A stretch of 46,615 nt of DNA, taken from assembly GCA_001872545.1 (NCBI GenBank), contig MNWN01000003.1, forward strand, positions 1 through 46,615, written 5' to 3'. The translations under genes and the position numbers were made by a program. Of the stretch, positions 37,639 to 46,423 are shown piece after piece. The notes under the pieces were generated by a model. The model was not told the origin of the DNA. It saw only the letters and a program-made list of their open reading frames with translations, and ran no database searches. The first letter of the stretch is position 1; every line of letters starts with the position of its first letter. This DNA comes from Parcubacteria group bacterium CG1_02_58_44 (GTDB taxonomy: Bacteria; Patescibacteriota; Patescibacteriia; SG8-24).

Positions 37639-38216
37639 ATGACCAAAGAAAGTACACGAGAAGATCCGTTCGCGCTCAGGATGCGGGAACTGACGGCGTC
37701 TGTGCCTACGGGAAGGGAAATGAGACCGCCTTCGCTCGCCGTCTGACGGAGGGCCGGCCTACGAGGGACGAGAACCCGGAATCCCATTTTTGTGTCTACT
37801 TCGCCGCCTACGATCCCAAGTCCGGGCGGGTGTTCATCGGTCTGCATAGGAAGTCGGGCCTTTGGCTGTTCAACGGAGGGCATATGGATAGGGGAGAGCT
37901 GCCCGAGGAGGCCTTAAGAAGGGAGATCATGGAGGAATGGGGTCCGGACACGGCCGTCTCGACTGTCGGGAGACCGCGGCTCCTGACCGTTACGGAGATA
38001 AGCAACCGGCCAACGCAGACGTGCCGTATGCATTATGACATCTGGTTCTTCGTCAGCGTCGACGAGAGGAACTTTCGCCCCGATTCGTCCAGAATGTACA
38101 CCGAATTCTCCGAGTTCGGATGGCATTCTTCGGAAGAGGCGAGAGGTAAGGTGACCGACGGCAGTACGCTGGAGGCGATCAGTCTAGTCGAGGGTGATTT
38201 TTTCAGGAATGCATGA
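37639..38216 (+). CDS. Nudix hydrolase, start separated from domain by a frameshift
   Basis: SD GGAGG + ATG 37639 (MTKESTREDPFALRMRELTA...) in one frame; domain frame reads HFCVYFAAYDPKSGRVFIGLHRKSGLWLFNGGHMDRGELPEEALRREIMEEWG with no ATG/GTG/TTG upstream of the first strand. Confidence 0.7.
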
Positions 38217-38363
38217 GGATTTGCGGTTCACGACTTCGGTTTCAAGCTTTTAGCGCAGAAAAGGAGCCGTTCGACCATTTCTTGGCATGTGGATACGGAT
38301 CTAGTTCGTGCAGTCCGGTTTCGCGGTAATATGCTAGACTTAGCTCACTTAGCCACCATTTTT

Positions 38364-38819
38364 ATGGAAAAGAACGCCATTTCACACATCACCTGTGAGC
38401 ACCTGCTTACGATCAAGAAACAGCCTCAGCCCACAGAGCATGTGGTCCTGGATCTGCGCGATCCGTTGGAGTACGACGCCGGGCACATCGAGGGATCCAA
38501 GAACGTGCCGCGGCGCGAGCTGACCGCCAATGTCGTTAACGTCGTGCCTGACAGGAAGCGTCACGTGATCGTAGTGGTCGGACCGACTTTGGAGTCCGAA
38601 ATAGAGACCATCCACGATGACCTGGCAGAACTGGGCTACGAGAAGGTCGAGTTTCTGGCCGGCGGGTTCGACCGCTGGTGCGAGATTTCGATGCCGACGG
38701 TCGAAGACGTTCTGGGCGGGGAGGTGACGCCGGAAGAGGCTGGAGCGGTCAGCAAGGAAGAAGAGCCAGACCTCTATGAGGGTGAGGATCTGGAGGAGAC
38801 CAACGAACCGTTGATGTAA
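38364..38819 (+). CDS. Rhodanese-like domain protein
   Basis: VVLDLRDPLEYDAGHIEGSKNVPRRELT...GYEKVEFLAGGFDRWCE; start at ATG 38364. Confidence 0.8.
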   Translation: MEKNAISHITCEHLLTIKKQPQPTEHVVLDLRDPLEYDAGHIEGSKNVPRRELTANVVNVVPDRKRHVIVVVGPTLESEIETIHDDLAELGYEKVEFLAGGFDRWCEISMPTVEDVLGGEVTPEEAGAVSKEEEPDLYEGEDLEETNEPLM

Positions 38820-38833
38820 CCCCTTTACCCACT

Positions 38834-40192
38834 ATGCCGATGACGGACGAGACAAAAGAGGATTTGATTTCGGTCGATCCGGCTTCGGTCGCGGACGATC
38901 AGCTGTCCGAATTGCCTCAGGCCAGCCCGCACATCCATGAGACCAGAAAGTTCCCCGATGGGTTTCTTTGGGGGACGGCCACTGCCGCCCATCAGGTGGA
39001 GGGTGGCAACGTCAACTGCGACTGGTGCCGTTGGGAGCAGGCCGGCCACGTGCTCAGAGGTCAGGTGTCAGGTCAGGCCTGCGATCAGTTTAATCGATAC
39101 GAGGAGGATTTCGACTTGGCGGCGGAACTTGGCAACAATGCTCATCGGCTGTCGATCGAATGGGCCCGCATCGAGCCGGAGGACGGTCGATTCGACCAGG
39201 AGGCGATCCTGCACTACCGTCGCGTGCTGGAGGCGCTTCGGAAAAGGGGACTCTCCCCCATGGTTACGCTGTGGCACTTCACCCTGCCGCAGTGGTTCGC
39301 CGACCGCGGCGGCTGGGAGTGGTCGGGAGCAGTGTCGAGGTTTGCGCGCTATTCGGAGAAGATGGCGGAAGAGCTCGGCGACTTGATCGACTTGTGGGTG
39401 ACCATCAACGAGCCGATGATCTATCTCGGACAGTCGTACGGAACCGGCGTATGGCCGCCCGGCAAGAAGGGCATCTGGCGGGTACTGCGTGTTTTTAGCC
39501 GACTGGTGCGGGCCCATCGCGCGTCCTACGACCGGCTGCACCGACAGCTGGACCGGGATGGCTATCGGGCTCGGGTCGGAATCGCAAAGAACGTGGTCAC
39601 CTACGAGCCGTACCGCCGCTATTCCGAGCTGGACAGCGTCTTCATTCGTCTGGCGGACCGGCTGTTCAACCATCAGTTCTTCATCTGGACCAGAGGCAAG
39701 CACGACTTCATCGGCGTCAACTACTACTTTCATTACCGCATCAGGTATCGGCCGACCAAGATTTCGTCGTTCTTCCACGAGGTGCACACCGAAAATCGCG
39801 AGGTCAGCGATCTGGGCTGGGAGATCAACCCCGACGGCATGTTCGACACGCTGATGTCGATGAGTCGCTATGGGCTGCCGGTCTACGTGACCGAGAACGG
39901 CATCGCCAGCGCCGACGACGGCAAGCGTCCGCGGGCGCTCGTGTCCATGGTCAAGGAGATCTACCACGCCATAAAGGCCGGGGTGGACGTGCGCGGCTAC
40001 TATCATTGGTCGCTCCTGGACAACTTCGAGTGGGAGAAGGGCTACGACGGGAAGTTCGGTCTGGTCGCCGTCGATTTCAGGAATCAACAGCGTCAACCGC
40101 GACGAAGCTATTACGTCTATCAGGATATTTGCCGCGAGAACGGGATACGTCATGATCTGCTGCGCTTTTTGGGACATGGAGTTCGTTGGTGA
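38834..40192 (+). CDS. Glycoside hydrolase family 1 (beta-glucosidase-like)
   Basis: FPDGFLWGTATAAHQVEGG, WVTINEPMIY, YVTENGIAS, GYYHWSLLDNFEWEKGYDGKFGLVAVDF. Confidence 0.97.
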   Translation: MPMTDETKEDLISVDPASVADDQLSELPQASPHIHETRKFPDGFLWGTATAAHQVEGGNVNCDWCRWEQAGHVLRGQVSGQACDQFNRYEEDFDLAAELGNNAHRLSIEWARIEPEDGRFDQEAILHYRRVLEALRKRGLSPMVTLWHFTLPQWFADRGGWEWSGAVSRFARYSEKMAEELGDLIDLWVTINEPMIYLGQSYGTGVWPPGKKGIWRVLRVFSRLVRAHRASYDRLHRQLDRDGYRARVGIAKNVVTYEPYRRYSELDSVFIRLADRLFNHQFFIWTRGKHDFIGVNYYFHYRIRYRPTKISSFFHEVHTENREVSDLGWEINPDGMFDTLMSMSRYGLPVYVTENGIASADDGKRPRALVSMVKEIYHAIKAGVDVRGYYHWSLLDNFEWEKGYDGKFGLVAVDFRNQQRQPRRSYYVYQDICRENGIRHDLLRFLGHGVRW

Positions 40193-40273
40193 CGGACATT
40201 TCGGTCTGGGGTGGTTCGCTTCAGAATAGACCGATTGGGGAGTTATCTGGGTAGAAATCTGATACGGAAAAAC

Positions 40274-41623
40274 ATGAAACTTACTTTTTACGGTGCGGCC
40301 GGCGAGGTGACCGGCTCCAAGACGCTGATCGAGGCCGGTGGCCGGCGCATACTGCTCGACTGCGGCCTGATTCAGGGTGAGGGGTCCGACCTGCGTAATC
40401 GGGCGCCTTGGGCCTTCGATCCCAAGTCGATCGACGCGGTCATCGTGACCCACGCCCACTTGGATCACATAGGTCTTCTGCCTAGGTTGGTCAAGGACGG
40501 CTATGGCGGTCCGGTTTTCGCCACCGAACCGACCAGGGAGATTTCCCATATCATGTGGGAGGACGAGGCTAAGGTCCGCGACGAGGATACCGAGGCCGGC
40601 ATCGAGCCGCTGTTCGGACAGGAGGAGATCGATGCAACCTACAGATTGTTGAGGGGGGCGAATTATGGCGAGAGTGTTCGGGTGGCGCCGGGTTTCGATG
40701 TTGTCTTTCGCGACGCTGGACATGTCTTGGGTTCGGCCTTCGTCGAGATGCGGGTCGACGGACTGACTTTGGTCGGTTCTGGTGACATCGGCAACGACCG
40801 TGTTCCGATATTGCGCGATACCGAACCGATGGCCGAGGCCGATGCCGTAATTCTTGAGTCGACCTACGGCAACCGGACCCACGACGGCAGCGAGGCCGGA
40901 CGTGAGGATCTGCTGCGTCGGGCCCTGATCCAGACGGCGGAACGAAAGGCAGTGCTGATGATCCCGGCCTTCTCGCTCGAGAGGACGCAGGAGATACTTT
41001 ACGAACTCAATGGCTTGGTGGAGGGCGGAGCGGTTCCCAAGATGCCGATCTTCCTCGACAGTCCGTTGGCCACGTCCCTGTTGCCGATCTTCAAGTCGCA
41101 TCCCGAATGTTTCGACGAACAGGCCAAGGTCTTGCGCGCCATGGGCGACGACTTCTTCAGCTTTCCCGGACTGAAGATTACGCACAATTACCGCAATTCG
41201 TTGGCTATCGACAAGGTCAAGTCCCCCAAAGTGATAATCGCCGGCAGTGGCATGATGAGCGACGGTCGGATCATGCGTCACCTCGGACGTTACCTTCAGG
41301 ACTCGAACAATCTGCTGCTGGTCATCGGTTTCCAGGGGCAGGGGACGATCGGGCGGCAGATCGTCGACGGGGCGGAAGCGGTGATGATTGACGGACACAC
41401 GGTTCCGGTTCGGGCCGAAATGCGGCAGATCGAATCGTTTTCGGCCCATGGCGACCGCGACAAGTTGCTGCACTGGTTGAAGTCCTCGGGACGGACTCCA
41501 GGACACGTTTTTTTGAATCACGGCGAGCCGGAGGCGGCTGAGTCGCTGGCCGAGGGCGTTAGACAGACCGGCGAGGCCGGGCAGGTGGACGTGGCTATGG
41601 AGGGGAAGGAGTACGAGTTTTGA
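40274..41623 (+). CDS. MBL-fold/beta-CASP RNA-processing exonuclease family
   Basis: GAAGEVTGSKTLIEAGGRRILLDCGLIQG, THAHLDHIG, LESTYGNRTH, ESFSAHGDRDKLLHWL. Confidence 0.95.
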   Translation: MKLTFYGAAGEVTGSKTLIEAGGRRILLDCGLIQGEGSDLRNRAPWAFDPKSIDAVIVTHAHLDHIGLLPRLVKDGYGGPVFATEPTREISHIMWEDEAKVRDEDTEAGIEPLFGQEEIDATYRLLRGANYGESVRVAPGFDVVFRDAGHVLGSAFVEMRVDGLTLVGSGDIGNDRVPILRDTEPMAEADAVILESTYGNRTHDGSEAGREDLLRRALIQTAERKAVLMIPAFSLERTQEILYELNGLVEGGAVPKMPIFLDSPLATSLLPIFKSHPECFDEQAKVLRAMGDDFFSFPGLKITHNYRNSLAIDKVKSPKVIIAGSGMMSDGRIMRHLGRYLQDSNNLLLVIGFQGQGTIGRQIVDGAEAVMIDGHTVPVRAEMRQIESFSAHGDRDKLLHWLKSSGRTPGHVFLNHGEPEAAESLAEGVRQTGEAGQVDVAMEGKEYEF

Positions 41624-41689
41624 GGGCTACTTTCGCTTCACCCACTGCCCTGCCAACTCATAAATCGTCTCTGCGAATTCCACCCGTCG

Positions 41690-41726
41690 TCCCGGACCTG
41701 ATCTCGGACCCACGATCGATTTTCGA
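41690..41726. repeat. Degenerate copy of the palindromic repeat at left of accessory island
   Basis: GTCGTCCCGGACCTGATCTCGGACCCACGATCGAT resembles GTCGTCCCGG...GCCGGGACCCAG...ATCGTGGAT. Confidence 0.45.
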
Positions 41727-41855
41727 CCCAACCTTTACCTTCGGCAGACATATCTTCGTCTGATTACGATCCTTTCGGCAGTTGTATCTCGGTTTACGGT
41801 GTTGTAATATCGCACCGCCGCGACGTCACGAGCGGCGAATCTCTGAGGCAGAATT

Positions 41856-42935
41856 ATGGCCAACCAAAATCTTACCAACGCCAAGCGGGCCAAGAACGAC
41901 GAGTTCTATACCCAGTACAGCGACATCCAGAAGGAGATCGAGGCCTACCTGGAATACGACTCCGACGCCTTTCGCGGCAAAATCGTGTACTGCAACTGCG
42001 ACGATCCGTTCGAGAGCAACTTCTTCCGCTATTTCGTGCTCAGCTTCAGGAAGCTGGGACTCAGGCAGCTCATCACCACCAGCTATAGACCCTCGCCGGT
42101 GGCCAACACCCAGTTGGGCCTGTTCGGCGACGACAAGACGCTTGCGGGTCCGAAGGGCCGGCCAAAGGTGACCGCCAACAAGTTCATCGTGAGCGACGTG
42201 GGCGACGTGGACGGCGACGGCGAGTTCACTCTGAAGGACGTGGCCCAGCAGCTGAAGGCGAACCGGCACAACGAGTGGGCGCCGCTTGCGGGCGACGGCG
42301 AGTTCCGGAGCGACGAGTGCGTCGACCTCCTGAAGCGGTCCGACGTCGTGGTGACCAACCCGCCGTTCAGCCTGTTCCGCGAGTACGTCCGGCAGCTGGT
42401 CGACCACGGCAAGAGGTTCGTGATCATCGGCAACATGAACGCGATCACCTACAAGGAAATCTTCCCGTTGATAAAGGAAAACAAGATGTGGTTGGGAAAT
42501 GGTTTTCACGCGGGGAACGCTTACTTCTATACACCAAACGCGCGTGATTTCTCGTCGGGTGTCTATGATGAGAAAACTGGTCTGGTAAAGTTCCGTAATG
42601 TCTGCTGGTTCACCAACCTCGACCATGGGCGTCGCCATCAGCCGCTGCCGCTCATGACGATGGAGGAGAACCTGAAGTACAGCAAGCACAAGGAGATCAG
42701 GAACAGGAAGGCGTACGACCGGTACGACAACTACGACGCCATCGAGGTGCCGTTCACCGACTCAATCCCCAGCGACCACGACGGCGTGATGGGCGTGCCG
42801 ATCAGCTTTTTGGACAAATACAATCCCAGTCAGTTTGATATTCTAAAATTTAGACACGGTAACGACGATAAAGACTTGCGACTAAAGGATGGAAAATGTC
42901 CGTATTTTAGAATTTTAATTAGGCATAAGAAGTAA
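41856..42935 (+). CDS. EcoRI-family adenine-specific DNA methyltransferase
   Basis: NAKRAKNDEFYTQYSDIQKEIEAYL, VYCNCDDPFESNFFRYF, VVVTNPPFSLFREYV, CWFTNLDHGRRHQPLPL. Confidence 0.92.
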   Translation: MANQNLTNAKRAKNDEFYTQYSDIQKEIEAYLEYDSDAFRGKIVYCNCDDPFESNFFRYFVLSFRKLGLRQLITTSYRPSPVANTQLGLFGDDKTLAGPKGRPKVTANKFIVSDVGDVDGDGEFTLKDVAQQLKANRHNEWAPLAGDGEFRSDECVDLLKRSDVVVTNPPFSLFREYVRQLVDHGKRFVIIGNMNAITYKEIFPLIKENKMWLGNGFHAGNAYFYTPNARDFSSGVYDEKTGLVKFRNVCWFTNLDHGRRHQPLPLMTMEENLKYSKHKEIRNRKAYDRYDNYDAIEVPFTDSIPSDHDGVMGVPISFLDKYNPSQFDILKFRHGNDDKDLRLKDGKCPYFRILIRHKK

Positions 42936-42961
42936 AAAATAATTGATGTAGTGTATTTTCT

Positions 42962-43564
42962 ATGGTGAGCAATACATGGAAAGAGGGGGATGTGAAAAAT
43001 ATAAATTTTCATCCGGCTCTAAAAGATATAGAAAACATGTTTTTTCTTTTTCTTCTCTCAGTAAGAATGTTGTCTGATCCCGAAATGCAATCTCTTATTA
43101 AGACAAAAAATTCTATAAATGATGGTTACGAAATTTTTAATGAGATACTCGAAAAAGTTAATCAGTCAATGAATTTAAAAATAGAAATTCATGATCGCAA
43201 ATTTATTTCAAGGCTAGATTTATCTGGCCAAATGGTTTTTTTGGGTAAAGCAATGGCAGTTTTGACCTATGACTATCTTCTTTCTTCGCCATATAACAAT
43301 GTTTTAAGTAACGAAGATCAATTTATTTTTCTTAAATTTATTAGAAATGGAGCTGCTCACCACAACAAATTTAATCTAAAAGATGAAAAAGGTGAGTGGA
43401 AAGTTGCAGAGGGTGAAATTTTTGAATGGGACGGCCTAAAAATAAGCAGAAGTTTACATGGCAAAAAAGTTTTTAATGATTTTATAACATTATTTAATGT
43501 TTTCTCTTTAGCAAAACATTTTTCCGATAGGCTAAAATCAATTGATCTAGCCCCATCTCATTAA
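42962..43564 (+). CDS. AT-rich hypothetical protein, candidate HEPN-domain RNase
   Basis: All-helical-looking 200 aa ORF with FIRNGAAHHNKF (R-x4-H); composition far more AT-rich than flanks. Confidence 0.6.
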   Translation: MVSNTWKEGDVKNINFHPALKDIENMFFLFLLSVRMLSDPEMQSLIKTKNSINDGYEIFNEILEKVNQSMNLKIEIHDRKFISRLDLSGQMVFLGKAMAVLTYDYLLSSPYNNVLSNEDQFIFLKFIRNGAAHHNKFNLKDEKGEWKVAEGEIFEWDGLKISRSLHGKKVFNDFITLFNVFSLAKHFSDRLKSIDLAPSH

Positions 43565-43599
43565 CGAAAACACAGTAAAACAATACATAAGGTGGTCGC

Positions 43600-44613
43600 A
43601 TGAACAAACGAACTCAAAACAACCAAATTATCATCTACAAAACTTCGCATGACGAGGTGGAGTTGAAGGTTCGTTTTGAGAAAGAAGATGTCTGGCTGAC
43701 GCAAAATCAGATTGCCTTGCTTTTCGGAACGCAGCGGCCGGCCATTACCAAGCACCTGAGCAACATCTTTAAGAGTGGTGAACTTGAAGCAGAAGTGGTT
43801 AGTTCCGTTTTGGAACACACCACCAGACACGGCGCGATCCGGGGAAAAATGCAGACCAAGAACGTAAAGTTCTACAATTTGGACGCAATCATCTCGGTCG
43901 GCTATCGGGTCAACTCTCGAAAGGCCACCCAATTTCGCATCTGGGCGACGAGGGTGCTGAGACAGTATCTGGTCCGCGGATATGCCATCAACGAGTGGCG
44001 GCTGCTGGAGGCGAAAAGCAGGTTCGGCGAACTGCAGGAGGCGGTGCTGTTCCTGCAGAGGCAGTCCGGCAGGGAATCGCTGAAGGGGCAGGAGGCGGAG
44101 GTGCTGAACCTGCTGGCCGACTACTCCAAGACGCTGTCCCTGCTGGGGAAATACGACAAGAGAAGGTTGGATGAGGTGAAGGGCACGAAGTCCAAGTCGG
44201 TTCTGCGGTATGAGGACTGCGTCAGAATCATCCGCGAGCTAAAGAAGGGACTGGTCGCCAAGAAAGAGGCTGGTGACCTGTTCGGTTCGGAAAGGGGCCG
44301 GGCCCTCGAGGGCATCGTCGTCGGGCTGTACCAGACGTTCGGCAAGAAGGAACTGTATCCGACCGTCGAGGACAAGGCGGCGCACCTGCTCTACCTGACC
44401 GTCAAGGACCATCCGTTCATCGACGGCAACAAGCGTTCGGCGGCCTTCCTGTTCGTCTACTTTCTGGACCGGTCGAACCATCTGTTCAAGAAGTCCGGCG
44501 GGCGTAAGATCAACGACAACGGCCTGGCCGCACTGTCCCTGCTGGTCGCCGAGAGCGACCCGAAGGAGAAGGAGACAATGATCAAGATCATCAAGAACCT
44601 AATTGCGGAATAA
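43600..44613 (+). CDS. RhuM-Fic/Doc fusion protein
   Basis: DVWLTQNQIALLFGTQRPAITKHLSNIF...AIISVGYRVNSRKATQFRIWATRVLRQYLVRGYAIN plus HPFIDGNKRSAAFLF. Confidence 0.95.
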   Translation: MNKRTQNNQIIIYKTSHDEVELKVRFEKEDVWLTQNQIALLFGTQRPAITKHLSNIFKSGELEAEVVSSVLEHTTRHGAIRGKMQTKNVKFYNLDAIISVGYRVNSRKATQFRIWATRVLRQYLVRGYAINEWRLLEAKSRFGELQEAVLFLQRQSGRESLKGQEAEVLNLLADYSKTLSLLGKYDKRRLDEVKGTKSKSVLRYEDCVRIIRELKKGLVAKKEAGDLFGSERGRALEGIVVGLYQTFGKKELYPTVEDKAAHLLYLTVKDHPFIDGNKRSAAFLFVYFLDRSNHLFKKSGGRKINDNGLAALSLLVAESDPKEKETMIKIIKNLIAE

Positions 44614-44623
44614 GCTTCCTGCC

Positions 44624-45792
44624 ATGAAAACGACCCTAAAAACCGACCTCACCGTCAAGGACATCTGCGAGGGGTTCGTCTACAGCGAACTCGAGGGCAA
44701 GGGCCTGTTTGGCCTGTCCGGCCGGCTGACCGTCCAGCCGGAGTACCAGCGGAACTACATCTACGCCTCGGACGGCGGCAAGCGGGAGATGGCCGTGGTC
44801 GAGTCGGTCCTCAAGGGCTACCCGATCGGGCTGATCTACTTCAACCGGGTCTCTGAAAAGGGCCTAGAGGTCCTGGACGGGCAGCAGCGCATCACCAGCC
44901 TCGGGCGGTTCGTGACCGAGAAGTTCGCCATCCGGGACGAGAACGGGCTGCCGCAGAACTTCAGCGGCCTGGCGAAGGACAAGCGGGACCGGATCATGGG
45001 GACTAGACTCCTCGTCTACGAGTGCGAGGGGACGGAGAGCGAGATCAAGGAATGGTTCAGGACGATCAACATCGCCGGCGTCCCGCTCAACAGCCAGGAG
45101 CTTTTGAACGCGGTGTATTCCGGGCCGTTCGTGACGCTCGCCAAGGAGGAGTTTAGCGACAGCCAGAACGCCAACGTCCAGAAGTGGAGCGCGTACGTGT
45201 CCGGCAGCGCCAACCGGCGGACTTTCTGGAGTGCGCGCTGGACTGGGTGAGCCGGGGCGACGTCGGCGGCTACATGAGCCGTCACCGCTTCGACCGGGAC
45301 ATCGCCGAGCTGAAGAGGTACTTCGGCACCGTGATCGACTGGGTCTCCGGCGTGTTCACCGACGTCGAGGGCGAGATGCGCGGCCTTGAGTGGGGACGGC
45401 TCTACGAGGAGTACCACAAAAAGTCGTATGATCCGGCCGCGGTGTCGGCCGAGATGCACCGGCTCTATGCCGATCCGTATGTGAAGAACCGCCGGGGCGT
45501 CTTCGAGTACGTCCTCGGCGGGTCGGTCGACACAAAACTGCTTGACGTCAGGGTCTTCGACGAGGCGACCAAGAAGTCGGTCTACGCGATACAGACCGCC
45601 AAGGCCAAGGAAAAGGACGAGTCAAACTGTCCGCTGTGTGCCGTTGGACACGACGCCGCCAAGGGTAAGGTCTGGGGCTTCGGCGAGATGGATGCCGACC
45701 ACGTGGCGGCGTGGAGTAAGGGTGGTGCTACCTTAATCAAAAACTGCCAGATGCTCTGCAAGACCCACAATCGGGCCAAGGGCAATCGGTAG
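44624..45792 (+). CDS. DUF262 (ParB/Srx-like) - HNH endonuclease protein, split by a frameshift near 45225
   Basis: ORF 44624-45250: VQPEYQRNYIYASDGGKREMAVVESVLKGYPIGLIYF...EVLDGQQRITSL; next frame to 45792: DFLECALDWVSRG...CPLCAVGHD...MDADHVAAWSKGGATLIKNCQMLCKTHNRAKGNR. Confidence 0.85.
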
Positions 45793-46067
45793 AGAGTGCT
45801 CTCTGGTGGCCGGCCTTCCGGACCGTCTGGTCTGGGAGGTCTTTGCAATTGGTGAGGTCAGACCTCTAGGCAGCCTTGATTGGTCGACCGATCCGACCTT
45901 TAGTCCCTAAACTCATCGTCGTGTGATGGCGGCGAGACCAGAGACAACCTAACTCGGCCCGCGATGATTTCGTTCGCCGTCACAATTCGGTCGGCCGACA
46001 CCGCACCCCCAGAGAGCCGCCCTCCGGGGAAGTTTGCGTTTTTGAATTTCAATTGTTGTTGAATGGT

Positions 46068-46402
46068 TTGGATCCCGGCTCGGGGGCCGGAACGACAGAG
46101 TTTTGTGAAGCAAAGAATCTTATGTCGTCCCGGGCTACGACCCGGGAACAAAAAGTAGAAAAGAACCGAATGACTTCTGGATCCCGGGTCTCGGCCCGGG
46201 ATGACAGATTAGGAAGGGTTACGGTGCCGGGATGACAAACGTTTTTCCTAATCTACTGTCGTCCCGGGCTACGACCCGGGACCCAGGAGCAGAAAGATCG
46301 GATCGGATTCTGGATCCCGGATATTGCTCGCCGCGCTCGCAATTCCGGGATGACAGATTAGGAAGGGTTACGGTGCCGGGATGACAAACGTTTTTTCTAA
46401 TT
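46068..46402. repeat. Array of palindromic repeats with a ~149-bp repeated unit
   Basis: ATGACAGATTAGGAAGGGTTACGGTGCCGGGATGACAAACGTTTTTYCTAAT at 46201-46252 and 46350-46401, interleaved with GTCGTCCCGGGCTACGACCCGGGA modules. Confidence 0.85.
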
Positions 46403-46423
46403 AACTATGGGGAAGGTAAACGT

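Noticed and set aside
39068-41521. 817-aa minus-strand ORF
   Set aside because: Lies fully antisense to the convincing GH1 and beta-CASP genes; long antisense frames are expected from GC-rich codon bias.
46068-46402. Repeat array as CRISPR
   Set aside because: Units are ~149 bp palindromic modules without regular 25-40 bp repeats and unique spacers; no cas genes.
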